In this document: positions 18,057-28,087 of the stretch, piece after piece
Layout of the letters: every line of letters starts with the position of its first letter
How positions within the stretch are numbered: the stretch's first letter is position 1
Assembly: GCA_016296885.1 (NCBI GenBank)
Contig: JAEDHT010000009.1
Span: 1-59,955, forward strand
DNA from: Clostridiaceae bacterium
GTDB taxonomy: Bacteria > Bacillota > Clostridia > Oscillospirales > Acutalibacteraceae
Direction: 5' to 3'
DNA: 59,955 nt
Notes under the pieces: model-generated
Told to the model about the DNA's origin: nothing
The model's database searches: none
Seen by the model: the letters and a program-made list of their open reading frames with translations, nothing else
Program-made: the position numbers and the translations under genes

Positions 18057-21000
18057 TTAAAGCTCCGGTATAAGCTTAGCAAGATATTTTTGAATATGTA
18101 CTACGTCTTCCATATTCACCTTGCCGTCATGGTTGCAGTCGGAGTTTAATTCGGAATTTCCTCCGTAAGATTCATGTGTTGTAAGCTTTGCGATAATTTT
18201 CTGTAAGCTTGTTACGTCCTCCATGTTAACCTTGCCGTCGTTGTTTACATCGCCGTAAACAGCTTCACCATGTTTGCCGTAGCCACATATGTTACATACG
18301 CCGTCATCGCCGAATTCGTGCGCTGCTTTATCAATGATTAATCCGAACTCATCAAGCTTCCAGTGGTTTTCTTCATCGCTATACCAGTCCTCGGTATTAA
18401 ATGACTTTTCGTAGGTATAGGTTGCCTTAATTTCAATATCCCACGACGGCATATTAAGCTGCGTGGTTTCGCTGTATGCGTCAAACTCAGGATTCGACGA
18501 AGAATTTATAAATCCGTTTACAACTACCCACTTGTTAAATACCTTTCCTTCGGGTGCTTTATTCGCTTTAATCGTTACAACGCATCCTGCCTGCGCTTCG
18601 GTTATGATTGTATCTGAATCTATATAGGCGGTGCCGTCCGTTACGGTTATTTCATATTTCTTAATAGAAACCGTCACAACGCACGTTGCAGTCTTACCGC
18701 CGTATGCAGCCTGAATGGTAGCCGTTTCGCCGTCTTTTGCAGACTGTGAAATTGTAACCTTGCCTAATAAATCAACGCTGATATTATCGCTTCCCGAAAT
18801 CTTACTCCATGCAACCGTATCAGAAACCGTCGTATTAATCGGATTGACTGTTGCTATAAGCGTTTTATCTTTGCCGGGGGCAAGTGTTACTGAATCGGGC
18901 ATTATAGTTATGCTCTCTACAGGAATCTCCTGAGCTTCATTTATGTTTACTCTATAGCTGTCGATTTGAATTCTGTCGCCGGTGCTTTCGTTTACGGCAA
19001 AGTAAGCAACGTATGTATAATATTTTTCGTTTCCTTCTAAGCTTTCACTTGACTGTAATGCAGTAACCTCGCCTGTTTCTTTATTAACCTTTATGTAGGG
19101 GTTTTCTGTTGCGTCATACTGCGGAGTAAAAGATACGCTGTCTATTACTTTTCCGCATACATGCCATTCAAGCTTTGTAAACAGACTGTTTGCCTGTGAC
19201 GGAGCTAAGGTAACACTCGGCTTCTCAGGTGTGTAGCTGTCGCCGATATTAAGAGTGATGTCGTTATATTCGGTGTTGCTTACAGCTTTAGCAACGCTTG
19301 AAATATTGTCGTTATCGTAAACAATAACACTCCATGTGCCATAGTTTATGGACATATTTCCGTTTACATATGCGCCCATTGAGCCGTAGCCTGTTTTGCT
19401 TCCTGCTGTGAGCGTAATTTCAGATGGCATATCACCGCTCGGCGCACTGCTGCCCGAGGTTACGGTGAATAAATCCGTACTTGCCGGAGACTTAAATGTA
19501 AAGTTGCTCCATTTTTGCGCACTGCTCGGTTCTTTGTTTACTTTTATAGTAATGCTTTCGCCCTTGGGGATAAAAATAGTATTTCCCTTTCCGTAAGAAG
19601 TGTAACCCTCAAGCGTTACCTTTTGCAGATACTGCGGGTCACTCATTTTAATGCTGTTTGATTTTACGGCTTTGCTTGGCTGTGTTGTTTCAGTTTCTGT
19701 AATACGTGTATAAACATAATACGTGCTACCTAAGTTAAGACCTGTAACATCGCCTGTTTCAAGGTCGATCTTACCCTCGTTCCAGTTGATAGTTGAAGTA
19801 TCCGAAACATTCGAATCTCTGTAAACATACTCCTGACCGGGCGTTGTATATACGTGTAAGGTTGTAAAGTCGCTTCCCGTTACAAGCAGCGTCGGTTCTT
19901 TGGGTACGGCAGGGTTGGAAAGCTTTGATACGGTAATTGCATTGCTTACAATAGCGCCTGTACATCCTTCGGCATAAATGTATACCCTGATTTCCTTATT
20001 AAGCATATCGGCAGAAGGCACAAAGTTCTTAATCTGTGCATTGTCGCCTGAAATATCCATCCATCTAAATCCGACTCTTTCCTGCCATTTGTAGCTTAGC
20101 TTGCTTTCATCAAGCTCTTTCGGGAGGTCTTTCACTATAAACGCAATCGGCTGTCCGGGATTTGCACTTGATGTAAACTGTACCTTACCTGTGAGCTTTA
20201 TAGCCTCTGTAGGCGGGAATGTATAGACTATTGCGCCTTCTGTACAGCTCTCGTATGAAACGGACGCCTCGGCTTTCTGACCGTTTACTGTTGCAGACAG
20301 ATTTTTGCTGAACCACTCGCCTTCGTCTGCCTCAATATAAAGCTCGATCTTATAGGACACGTTTTCTTTAAATTTAGCTCCTGCAAACAAATAAGTATTG
20401 CTTTCATTGAACCATTGAATATCCTTAACCGTATATCCTTTTGAATCGGAATAAGAGATTTCCTCAAGACTTGCAACTAAGGCGTCCGGTCTCGGAACGG
20501 GAATCTCTATCGGTATCTGGGTGATTGCGGGCTTAGTTTTAAATTCAATTTTATAGCCAGATAACATTATCTCATTGGATATGTAGTCTTGATCATATTT
20601 CATACCGTACTCATAGGTTTCTTTCACGTTGCCATTTTTGTCATACGCCGTTACAACTGTATTCGGTGTGATATGGCTTGGAACGGTGCTTTCAAATGTT
20701 GCGAAAAATACGGGTGAATATGAGACGGCGTTATTGATACTTGCTTTATAGGTGCTGTTATTTTGTTCGAATAAGTTTCCTCCCATGAATATTCCGTACT
20801 TAGTTCCGTGAAATTCACCGCCGTTTATGGTTATTGTCGTACCCTCTTGTCCGTAACCGTTAGCTACAAAGGCGTATTGTTTACCGTTAAAGATTCCGCC
20901 GTTTATTACGGTATCTCCGCCGTCAACAGTAACTGCAGAAATTAATGATCCATCCGAGCGATACTGTCCTTCCTCGATTATAAGGGTTCCTCCTCGGTTG

Positions 21001-21953
21001 CGTATAGCACAAGGCACAACGGTGTAGCTTGTTTTACCGGTATATGTAATGTCGGCATAAAGCTCTCCGGCACCCTTACTGCTGTCGGTGAGGGTAAGCG
21101 TGCCTTTTTCTAAAGTTATCATAAATTGGTCGGTATTTGATTTCGATTTTCTGTAAAGCTTTTTTCCGTTTAAATCAAGCTCGACATTCTGATTTTCGTC
21201 GGTAAGCTTAAGCTCAAAGCCGTCGGTGTCCTGTGTTACAGAGATATCACAGCCGAGCTTTATTGTGCGTACAACGCCGTTTGTAGGCGCGTTATCCATT
21301 AAATCTTTAAGCTGATAAAAGCTCAGCGCCTCAACTTCTTCATAGCTAAGTTCCCTTGACTTTACAAGAATATCATCTATGCAGATGCAGGAAACATTCA
21401 CTGAATTATGATGGCGAAAATAGATTTCAACAGTTTGCCCTGCCCATTTGCTCAAATCAAGAGTGCGTTTCGATGGGTGGAATCTGTCTTCGCCCATTTT
21501 CAGAGTTTCTTCACGCAATACGGTAAAACCGTCTTCTTTAGTATATACGCCTACGGAGTAATGCTCTGCGTAGTTATCGGTGTCACGAGCGTAAACCGTG
21601 TAACTTAATGTAATTTTGCTTTCAGCCGGCAGAGTAAATTCCGGCATGTATGCATAGTTATTAGGGATCAGATTACCCGGATGGTAGTCATACGTGTAGC
21701 TTGCCAGAACATATTCTCCCGAATCGCTGTCGTCGCACGGTTTGATTTTGTGAATCCAGTTTCTACCGTCGCCGTCGTAGTCATAAAAAGTCCAGTCTTT
21801 GACGGAATCTTCGGAATCGAAGTCGCATGAATATAAGACCTTTTCCTCGCTTTCGGCGTGGGCTTTGGGTGTGGTAACGTATGTGGGCATAAGTCCTGCA
21901 AGCATTACAAAGCAAAGCATAAGACTTATTATTTTGTTTGTTTTTCGTTCCAT
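18057..21953 (-). CDS. large secreted multidomain dockerin protein
   Basis: 1298 residues from the ATG at 21953, chosen for its AAAGGAGC site; an in-frame start 14 codons earlier lacks one. Signal peptide (IISLMLCFVMLAGLMP...AHA). Residues 45-200 look like a cleaved-adhesin/MAM-type jelly roll (WTFYDYDGDGRNWIHK; EIYFRHHNSVNVSCICIDDI). Next come a short beta-helix-like region of ING/GGIF-type repeats, Ig-like segments, and a Big_2-type domain (VESITIMPDSVTLAPGKDKT). The end is a type I dockerin with two calcium loops (DVNNDGKVNMED; DCNHDGKVNMED), for docking to a cohesin on a cell-surface or cellulosome-like scaffold. No catalytic domain seen. Probably an adhesion or substrate-binding component. 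Confidence 0.85.
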   Translation of the reverse strand: MERKTNKIISLMLCFVMLAGLMPTYVTTPKAHAESEEKVLYSCDFDSEDSVKDWTFYDYDGDGRNWIHKIKPCDDSDSGEYVLASYTYDYHPGNLIPNNYAYMPEFTLPAESKITLSYTVYARDTDNYAEHYSVGVYTKEDGFTVLREETLKMGEDRFHPSKRTLDLSKWAGQTVEIYFRHHNSVNVSCICIDDILVKSRELSYEEVEALSFYQLKDLMDNAPTNGVVRTIKLGCDISVTQDTDGFELKLTDENQNVELDLNGKKLYRKSKSNTDQFMITLEKGTLTLTDSSKGAGELYADITYTGKTSYTVVPCAIRNRGGTLIIEEGQYRSDGSLISAVTVDGGDTVINGGIFNGKQYAFVANGYGQEGTTITINGGEFHGTKYGIFMGGNLFEQNNSTYKASINNAVSYSPVFFATFESTVPSHITPNTVVTAYDKNGNVKETYEYGMKYDQDYISNEIMLSGYKIEFKTKPAITQIPIEIPVPRPDALVASLEEISYSDSKGYTVKDIQWFNESNTYLFAGAKFKENVSYKIELYIEADEGEWFSKNLSATVNGQKAEASVSYESCTEGAIVYTFPPTEAIKLTGKVQFTSSANPGQPIAFIVKDLPKELDESKLSYKWQERVGFRWMDISGDNAQIKNFVPSADMLNKEIRVYIYAEGCTGAIVSNAITVSKLSNPAVPKEPTLLVTGSDFTTLHVYTTPGQEYVYRDSNVSDTSTINWNEGKIDLETGDVTGLNLGSTYYVYTRITETETTQPSKAVKSNSIKMSDPQYLQKVTLEGYTSYGKGNTIFIPKGESITIKVNKEPSSAQKWSNFTFKSPASTDLFTVTSGSSAPSGDMPSEITLTAGSKTGYGSMGAYVNGNMSINYGTWSVIVYDNDNISSVAKAVSNTEYNDITLNIGDSYTPEKPSVTLAPSQANSLFTKLEWHVCGKVIDSVSFTPQYDATENPYIKVNKETGEVTALQSSESLEGNEKYYTYVAYFAVNESTGDRIQIDSYRVNINEAQEIPVESITIMPDSVTLAPGKDKTLIATVNPINTTVSDTVAWSKISGSDNISVDLLGKVTISQSAKDGETATIQAAYGGKTATCVVTVSIKKYEITVTDGTAYIDSDTIITEAQAGCVVTIKANKAPEGKVFNKWVVVNGFINSSSNPEFDAYSETTQLNMPSWDIEIKATYTYEKSFNTEDWYSDEENHWKLDEFGLIIDKAAHEFGDDGVCNICGYGKHGEAVYGDVNNDGKVNMEDVTSLQKIIAKLTTHESYGGNSELNSDCNHDGKVNMEDVVHIQKYLAKLIPEL

Positions 21954-22050
21954 AAAATTTGCTCCTTTTACTTTATTATTAAAAAGGCACTGCAAGATAA
22001 ATAAGGCTTTTTTATGTCTTGCAGTGCGTTTTATGTAAGACTACATCGGG

Positions 22051-23757
22051 TTAGAGCGACGGTATAAGCTTAGCAAGATATTTTTGAATCTGTACTACGT
22101 CTTCCATATTTACCTTGCCGTCATGGTTGCAATCGGCATTAGCCTTTGATGTTTCGCCGTACTTTTCAAAATCGATAAGCTTTGCGATAATTTTCTGAAG
22201 AGATGTTACGTCTTCCATGTTTATTTTGCCGTCACAGTTTATATCACCTGATACAACTGTTTTGACGTCCGTATCGGTTTCGGTGTCGGTGCCTGTGTCT
22301 GTGCTTGTGTCTGTATTTGTGTCTGTTTCTGTTTCGGTGTTGGTGCTTGTGTCTGTTTCAGACTCTGTGTTTGTGCTTGTATCGGTTTCTGATTCAGTGT
22401 TTGTGCCTGTGTCGGTTTCTGTTTCCGTGTTTGTACTTGTGTCAGTTTCCGTGTCGGAGAAGATAACCATATCTTCATCGACAATACCCATATATAACTG
22501 AGTTTCCGTAACCATTTTTACTGATTTTGTTATTGCAGCAGGGTTACTAACGTCCACATCGGGTATATCCTTACCGTTGATGCTTACAGTCATATTATCT
22601 GCGAAATAATATCCGTTTATAGGATACGCAACGATTTGAACTGCATACTTCTTACCCTCTTCAAACACATCTGTGTCAAACTCATCTGTAAAGTAGCCTT
22701 TTTCTTCATCCCATACAATCCAGAACAAAGTCTCTGTGTCTATCTCTACATTTTCGCCGAGGGAAATACCCTCTACGGTAGGAGTTTCACCGGCAACGGG
22801 CGGAGTAACACCTGTTACTGTAAGCTCGGTTATAAATTTTGCATCGGACGGTATCAATGTAAATAAAAAATTAACGCTTGCATAGTCACAGTTTTCATTT
22901 ACATAAACGCCATAGAAATTTTTATCGGGAACGCTGTATTTTACATCTATTGTATCTATGTCTGCAAACATATAATAAATTGAATTCAGTTCAAGCTCGA
23001 TAGAAGCAACATATGTATGTCCCTCTTCAAAATTATCTTCAACAGGCTTTGGGTCTTTTCCTCCGTCATATATAAGCCATGTAATACCCGAAACGCTGTA
23101 TTTTGCGCCTTCCGGCAAAGCTACGTTTGTAAAAGCTTCATCTTTTACGCTGTCGCCGGCAACGGGCAACTTGAATGCAGTTAAATCAAGCTCCGGAATT
23201 ACCTCAGGCTTTTCAAATTCGCAAACGGTGCATTTGCCGCCTGAGTATTTATGAGCTTCTTTATCTGCCTTTTTACCGCAGTCACATTCTTTCCAGTGGT
23301 ATTTATTGTTCATTTTCCACTCGCTGCTATACTTATGCAGCGGATCAAATCTGGTTTCCAGAACAAAGATAGTGCCACCGACATTGTCAGCCTGCTTGCC
23401 GTTTAATGTAAATACTCCGTTTTGGCGGTCAAATGCAAAGCCGCTGTCCGGTGTAAACTCAACTCTAACATTATAACGCAAATCAGGCTTAAATACATCG
23501 GATTCTGTAAGATGGACTACTTCACCGCCTATAGTCGTGTACCAGCTATAAACGGAGGCAGTATAATTTGCATACTCAGGAACATCAAGCTCACCGAAAG
23601 TCGGGTGATAGCCGAGCGCAGGTTCAGGAATCGTTGCGTCTGCCGAGAGAATAAGGATGTCCTCATCTCCGCCGGCAAAGGCTGTTACAGATGCAATGCT
23701 TAAAAGCAAAGCACAGCACACAATAATGCTCAAGATTTTTCTTAATTTGTTTTTCAT
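22051..23757 (-). CDS. secreted dockerin protein with TDT-rich linker
   Basis: 568 residues, GGAG site before the ATG. Signal peptide (ILSIIVCCALLLSIASVTAFA). Three or four related strand-rich modules with PVAGDSVKDEAF / PVAGETPTVEGI repeats, and one cysteine/histidine module of the HxY/WxxCxCG type (HWKECDCGKKADKEAH...CTVCEFE) that is common in Ruminococcaceae surface proteins. A long Thr/Asp/Glu/Asn linker (TDTSTNTESETD repeats, about residues 430-500) leads to a type I dockerin (DINCDGKINMED; DCNHDGKVNMED). No enzyme domain seen. It lies 98 bases upstream of the larger dockerin gene, so they may be coexpressed. Confidence 0.85.
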   Translation of the reverse strand: MKNKLRKILSIIVCCALLLSIASVTAFAGGDEDILILSADATIPEPALGYHPTFGELDVPEYANYTASVYSWYTTIGGEVVHLTESDVFKPDLRYNVRVEFTPDSGFAFDRQNGVFTLNGKQADNVGGTIFVLETRFDPLHKYSSEWKMNNKYHWKECDCGKKADKEAHKYSGGKCTVCEFEKPEVIPELDLTAFKLPVAGDSVKDEAFTNVALPEGAKYSVSGITWLIYDGGKDPKPVEDNFEEGHTYVASIELELNSIYYMFADIDTIDVKYSVPDKNFYGVYVNENCDYASVNFLFTLIPSDAKFITELTVTGVTPPVAGETPTVEGISLGENVEIDTETLFWIVWDEEKGYFTDEFDTDVFEEGKKYAVQIVAYPINGYYFADNMTVSINGKDIPDVDVSNPAAITKSVKMVTETQLYMGIVDEDMVIFSDTETDTSTNTETETDTGTNTESETDTSTNTESETDTSTNTETETDTNTDTSTDTGTDTETDTDVKTVVSGDINCDGKINMEDVTSLQKIIAKLIDFEKYGETSKANADCNHDGKVNMEDVVQIQKYLAKLIPSL

Positions 23758-23843
23758 ATTATTTTTTCTCCTTTGTTATAATATATTTCAGATACATATC
23801 TGTATCCTGAAAACGTGATAAATAGATTTATAACCGCGTTTTT

Positions 23844-24227
23844 TTACAGCGCGTCAATCGCAGCAGACAAATAAGCAGCGGAAACCGAGCCGTACAGAAA
23901 ACCGTCGATTAACCCGTCCTTTTTGGCAAGCCGTACTTTGTCAGCAAGTTTTTTATCTGTATTTTCATCTACGATTAGTACAATTTTGCAGCTTGGATTC
24001 GTTTCTTTCAGTTCGTTGCGGATTTTCATACGCTCTTCCATTTTCCACGGCGTGTACGGTGTGACTTCCATTATGAGAATGTTTGCGTTTGAATAATCGC
24101 AAGTATCAAGAGTTTTTTCGGGGTTGCCGCTTTGGAGTACATCAAAGTCGGAATCAAAATTTTGTAAAGCCTTTGCTATCGCGTCCGCAAAAAGTATATT
24201 TTGCATATCTACAACTACCCTCCGCAT
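23844..24227 (-). CDS. pseudo-receiver domain protein
   Basis: 127 residues from the ATG at 24227, which has GGAGGTGAT upstream. The fold pattern is that of a response-regulator receiver (RRVVVDMQNILFADAIAKAL; NILIMEVTPYTPWKM; CKIVLIVDEN; KKDGLIDGFLYGSVSAAYLSAAI), but the phospho-acceptor Asp at the end of strand 3 is replaced by Glu (LIMEV) and the acidic pair after strand 1 is missing. No output domain. It is divergent from the two-component operon at 24473-28034 and may act as a stand-alone modulator; phosphorylation is unlikely. Confidence 0.6.
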   Translation of the reverse strand: MRRVVVDMQNILFADAIAKALQNFDSDFDVLQSGNPEKTLDTCDYSNANILIMEVTPYTPWKMEERMKIRNELKETNPSCKIVLIVDENTDKKLADKVRLAKKDGLIDGFLYGSVSAAYLSAAIDAL

Positions 24228-24306
24228 AATATCACCTCCGTTTATCATAAATAGTAAAACTCCACCAACTTACAAGGCTATTATATACAAGATTAAATTT
24301 TTTCGC

Positions 24307-24324
24307 ATCACCCATATGGGTGAT
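24307..24324. promoter_or_regulatory. 18-bp perfect palindrome, candidate operator
   Basis: ATCACCCATATGGGTGAT reads the same on both strands. It lies between the pseudo-receiver gene and the divergent kinase/regulator operon, about 100 bases upstream of the operon's likely promoter. Size and symmetry suit a dimeric regulator such as the NarL-type protein encoded downstream. Confidence 0.55.
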
Positions 24325-24416
24325 TTGAACTGCGTTTTAGGAATTTTAGAAATCAAAAAAAGATTCTTGTTCTTATACGGCGCAGAAAATCAGGGGTAGA
24401 AATGTTAAATAATTTA

Positions 24417-24473
24417 TGATATAATTTAATTTAATGAAAAAGCGATCCTTTGAGCCAAGCGAGGTAATGCAAG
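24417..24473 (+). promoter_or_regulatory. extended -10 promoter and start region of the kinase operon
   Basis: TATGATATAAT at 24415-24425 is an extended -10 (TGn-TATAAT). Transcription would begin near 24432, too close to the ATG at 24434 for a leader. The GTG at 24473, with GCGAGGT 9 bases upstream, is therefore the preferred start of the first gene. Confidence 0.45.
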
Positions 24474-26110
24474 TGAAAATAATAAAAAGTCATAAAAATA
24501 TAATTCTTGCATCGGTGCTGATCGTCTGCGCCGTTATTGCCCGTGTTTTGGGAAATAACGGATTTCACAGCGTATTCTGCGGCTTGATACGTACATTAAT
24601 CTACATAGGTCTGTACATAGGATGGGGAATTTCTATAAGCAAACGAATCATGCAGGCGCAGGTACGCCGCTACATGATTTCTATTTCGGGGCTTATGGTC
24701 TTCTGGTTTATTTTAAGAACAACGAAATATTTTTTTACATATGATCCCGTAGTTTCGCGGTATTTATGGTATTGGTACTACTTCCCGATGCTCTTTATCC
24801 CGCTGCTTTGTGTGTTTGTTTCCATGTCACTTGGTAAGGGCGAAAATTTCCGCTTGCCGAAATGGATATTTCTTTTATATATTCCTACCGTGCTTTGCTT
24901 GCTTGCGGTACTTACAAACGATTTTCATCAGTTTATATTTACTTTCCCGCAAGGAGAAGTATGGACAGATAAGAACAACGGATATTCTTTCTTATATTAC
25001 ATAGTCATCGGGTGGGAAATAATTTGCGCTTTAACGGCGTTTGTCATTATGATATTCAAGTGCCGTCTGTCGCAAAGAAAAAAATATCTACCGTTTATTT
25101 TGATTTTTTTCATCATCGTATACGGTATTATATATTCCACCGGCGCGCAGTGGCTGCGGCTTATCGGCGGCGACATCACAGCGGCACAGTGCCTGATGAT
25201 TACAGGAATACTTGAGTGCTGTATTCAGTGCGGACTTATACAGACAAATTCCGGCTACAAATCGCTCTTTGCAGTCGGCACAATAGGGGCACAGATTACC
25301 GATACGGAGTATAACACCCGTTATGCATCATCAAATGCTCCGAAGCTTACAAAAGATGTTATGCAGAGTACAAAAAACGGTACGGTAAAGCTTGATAAAA
25401 ATACTCTGCTCAAAAGCAGTAAAATTGACGGCGGATATGTTTTGTGGCAGGAGGACATCACGGATATTACCGCCGTACTGGAACGCTTGGAGGAAAACAA
25501 AGAAACCATTGCGCAAAGCAATTATCTCGAACAGGAAAACTATAAAACAAAAGTAAAAATCAACACTATCCGTGAAAAGAACAGGCTGTATGATAGATTG
25601 CAGGCGCAAAGTGCACATCAGATAAAGCTGCTTGATAAGCTTTTAAAGCAATACGACGAAGAAACCGACCCCGAAATCCGCCGCAGTCTGCTTGCAAAAA
25701 CGGCGGTAATCGGCGCATACATAAAACGGCGGGGCAATTTAATGTTTATCGGTGAAAAATCCGAAATTACGGATACGGCGGAGCTTTCTGCGTGTCTTGA
25801 TGAATCCTTTGCAAATTTAGAACTAATGGGTGTGGAGTGCGCCATCGATATCCCGAATAATAATAAAATTTATGTTCGGGACGCTATCCGTGTATATGAC
25901 TTTTTTGAAACTGTGACGGAAGCGGCGATAGACGATATAAGTTCCGTCTGGCTGAAAGCACGCAGCCTTGCAGATACAGATATTTTTAATCTGGAAACAG
26001 AAAGCAATAAAGACTTGTCCGAGTTTTCAGCCCTTGCCGACTCCTGCATTTTTGAGGACGGCGTATGGCGCTTTACACTGCGTATCACAAAGGCAGGTGA
26101 GCAGGCATGA
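24473..26110 (+). CDS. 7TM sensor with degenerate kinase domain
   Basis: About 545 residues from the proposed GTG start (558 from the first ATG at 24434). Seven hydrophobic helices fill residues 20-260, matching the N-terminal 7TM region of Clostridia sensor kinases. A PAS-like linker (YVLWQEDITDITAVLERLEENK) and a long coiled coil follow. The C-terminal region keeps the length of a HATPase domain but lacks recognisable N- and G-boxes and an LHD-type phosphoacceptor, so it is probably not a kinase by itself. Its stop overlaps the start of the true kinase gene (ATGA), implying coupled translation and a joint signalling complex in the membrane. Confidence 0.7.
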   Translation: MKIIKSHKNIILASVLIVCAVIARVLGNNGFHSVFCGLIRTLIYIGLYIGWGISISKRIMQAQVRRYMISISGLMVFWFILRTTKYFFTYDPVVSRYLWYWYYFPMLFIPLLCVFVSMSLGKGENFRLPKWIFLLYIPTVLCLLAVLTNDFHQFIFTFPQGEVWTDKNNGYSFLYYIVIGWEIICALTAFVIMIFKCRLSQRKKYLPFILIFFIIVYGIIYSTGAQWLRLIGGDITAAQCLMITGILECCIQCGLIQTNSGYKSLFAVGTIGAQITDTEYNTRYASSNAPKLTKDVMQSTKNGTVKLDKNTLLKSSKIDGGYVLWQEDITDITAVLERLEENKETIAQSNYLEQENYKTKVKINTIREKNRLYDRLQAQSAHQIKLLDKLLKQYDEETDPEIRRSLLAKTAVIGAYIKRRGNLMFIGEKSEITDTAELSACLDESFANLELMGVECAIDIPNNNKIYVRDAIRVYDFFETVTEAAIDDISSVWLKARSLADTDIFNLETESNKDLSEFSALADSCIFEDGVWRFTLRITKAGEQA

Positions 26111-27399
26111 GGACTTTTTATCTTTCATCGGAAGCATCACAGTCGGCACTTATGATTACCCTTTTCCTTACATTGATTTTGTCCCTTTTTCTGCTGATTA
26201 TCGCTTTCGGCAGACATCATGACAACCGGAAAAGATATATGCACCTGTCTGTATTTTTGCTGCTGTTTATCTTTTTAAATATACTCGGGGACGCTTTTTC
26301 GCGAATAAAAACCGGATTGGACTATAAGACTTGGTTGCCCGTTCCTATGTGGCTGCTTTGGTTCGCCGTTGTTGCCGTGAATTTAATGTTTATTTATGAA
26401 ATCGCAGGGCTTATCAAGGTAAAAGGACAAACGCTCAGCCGTAATTCGCTTAAACAAGCTATAGATTTACTTCCGAGCGGTATTTGCTATTTTTCACCGT
26501 CCGGCGCGGTTAAGCTGTGTAATCTGCAGATGTACAGATTGTACCGAACGCTTGCGCAAAGCGATTTGCAAACACTCGGTGAATTACAGAACGCTTTAGG
26601 AGATTGTGACCGAAGAAGCGGGATAATCCGACTCCCCGACGACAAGCAGACTTATCTTTTCCCCGACGGCAGAGCGTGGCATTATCGTCAGACCGAAGTG
26701 ACAGATGAGGACGGAGTTACTTATACGGAGGCTGTATTTTCGGATATGACCGAGTTGTATCATAAAAACATGGAGCTTAAACAGCAGATAAAGCAGCTTA
26801 ACATCATTTCCCGTGAGCTTAGGCGGCTTTCAGACAATGTATTGATACTTACAAAGGAAAAAGAAGTGCTTCATGCCAAAACCAAGCTGCATGACCGAAT
26901 GGGCGCAGGACTGATAGCTGTCCGGAGGTATATTTTGCAGAGCAGCCAAACGCAGGAGGCGCAAGACGCCATAGATTTGTTCCGTCAGGCGGTAAGCACC
27001 ATAAAAAACGATAACGAATACCCGCAAGGCGACAGCGAACTTGATAAGTTCATGCATGATGCCGAGGCAATCGGTATAAAAGTAAATATTTACGGCGAAT
27101 TGCCAAAGCTTGAGGAGCTTTGCCGCACTATAATTCTTGCAATGCGTGAATGTATGTCAAACGGCGTACGTCACGCAGGCGCAACGACGCTATATGTCAC
27201 AATTGAAAACACCGAGCACAACATTTCTGTAAAGATTACAAATGACGGGATTCCTCCAAAAAACAAGGTAGTTCCCAAAGGCGGACTGCGCAATTTGTAC
27301 CGCCATATTACAGACTGCGGCGCAGTGATGGAAATACACTCAAGTCCGGTATTTGTACTTACTGTGATGTTCCCGAAATCAAAGGAGGGAGAAGAATGA
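26107..27399 (+). CDS. sensor histidine kinase (NarL-partner type)
   Basis: 430 residues. Three membrane helices at the N-terminus (LMITLFLTLILSLFLLIIAF; LSVFLLLFIFLNILGDAF; LLWFAVVAVNLMFIYEIAGL), a PAS-like domain (LLPSGICYFSPSGAVKLCN; AVFSDMTELYHKN), a coiled-coil with the dimerisation/phosphoacceptor motif KLHDRMGAGLIAVRRY, and a HATPase domain with N-box AMRECMSNGVRHA, G1 ITNDGIPP and G2-like KGGLRNLYRHI. This is the HisKA_3-like layout whose partners are LuxR/NarL-type regulators, and the next gene is one. Overlaps neighbours by 4 bases on each side. Signal unknown. Confidence 0.85.
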   Translation: MRTFYLSSEASQSALMITLFLTLILSLFLLIIAFGRHHDNRKRYMHLSVFLLLFIFLNILGDAFSRIKTGLDYKTWLPVPMWLLWFAVVAVNLMFIYEIAGLIKVKGQTLSRNSLKQAIDLLPSGICYFSPSGAVKLCNLQMYRLYRTLAQSDLQTLGELQNALGDCDRRSGIIRLPDDKQTYLFPDGRAWHYRQTEVTDEDGVTYTEAVFSDMTELYHKNMELKQQIKQLNIISRELRRLSDNVLILTKEKEVLHAKTKLHDRMGAGLIAVRRYILQSSQTQEAQDAIDLFRQAVSTIKNDNEYPQGDSELDKFMHDAEAIGIKVNIYGELPKLEELCRTIILAMRECMSNGVRHAGATTLYVTIENTEHNISVKITNDGIPPKNKVVPKGGLRNLYRHITDCGAVMEIHSSPVFVLTVMFPKSKEGEE

Positions 27400-28034
27400 A
27401 GCAGGTGCTTATAGTTGAGGATCAGCGGATGCCTAGAGAAAATATGGAAAGAATACTTTCCGACAGCGGCAGATATGAGTTAGCATCAAGTATCAACGGC
27501 GCGGATATTGCCTTTGTAAAATGCCGTCAGCAGCATATTGATCTGGTTTTAATGGATGTCTGCACAGCGGGCAATAAAGACGGAATTGAAGCTGCGGCAC
27601 AGATTAAAGCACAGTTTCCCGAAATCAAAATTATTATTGTCACATCTATGATTGAAGTAAGCTATCTGGAACGTGCAAAAGCCGCCAAGGTAGACAGCTT
27701 CTGGTATAAGGATATAAGCCCCGAGGCGCTGATTGATGTAATTGACCGGACTATGGCAGGCGAACATCTTTTCCCGAACGAAACACCGAGGGTGAAATTA
27801 GGTCTTGCCGACAGTACGGAACTGACTGCAAAAGAGATAGAGGTGTTAAGGCTTGTTTGCGACGGACTGGAATACGCAGAGATTGCCGAAAAGATGAATG
27901 TTTCCGTAAACACGGTTAAAACCCATGTTTCCCATATTCTTCAGCGCACCGGCTATTCCAATAAAACAAGACTTGCAATAGCCGTGACGAACAAAAAATT
28001 TATTATTCCGACTATTCCGGAAGATAATCCGTAA
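27396..28034 (+). CDS. NarL/FixJ-type response regulator
   Basis: 212 residues. Receiver domain 1-120 with acidic pair (VEDQ), phosphoacceptor Asp in LVLMDVCT, Thr/Ser in IVTSMIEV and Lys in FWYKDIS. The C-terminal LuxR-type helix-turn-helix reads LTAKEIEVLRLVCDGLEYAEIAEKM, then NVSVNTVKTHVSHIL. Third gene of the operon; start overlaps the kinase stop. Probably phosphorylated by the kinase at 26107. The 18-bp palindrome upstream of the operon is a candidate site for autoregulation. Targets may include the adjacent dockerin genes, which is speculation from position. Confidence 0.9.
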   Translation: MKQVLIVEDQRMPRENMERILSDSGRYELASSINGADIAFVKCRQQHIDLVLMDVCTAGNKDGIEAAAQIKAQFPEIKIIIVTSMIEVSYLERAKAAKVDSFWYKDISPEALIDVIDRTMAGEHLFPNETPRVKLGLADSTELTAKEIEVLRLVCDGLEYAEIAEKMNVSVNTVKTHVSHILQRTGYSNKTRLAIAVTNKKFIIPTIPEDNP

Positions 28035-28087
28035 AACTGAATACTTGTAATTTTCCCGACTAATACTAAGCTCTGATAAAAAGCTAA

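Noticed and set aside
22217..22501. A plus-strand protein rich in Ser-Val repeats, or a CRISPR-like array
   Set aside because: It is the antisense of the Thr/Asp-rich linker of the dockerin gene. The repeats are codon-level, with no uniform spacer-repeat structure.
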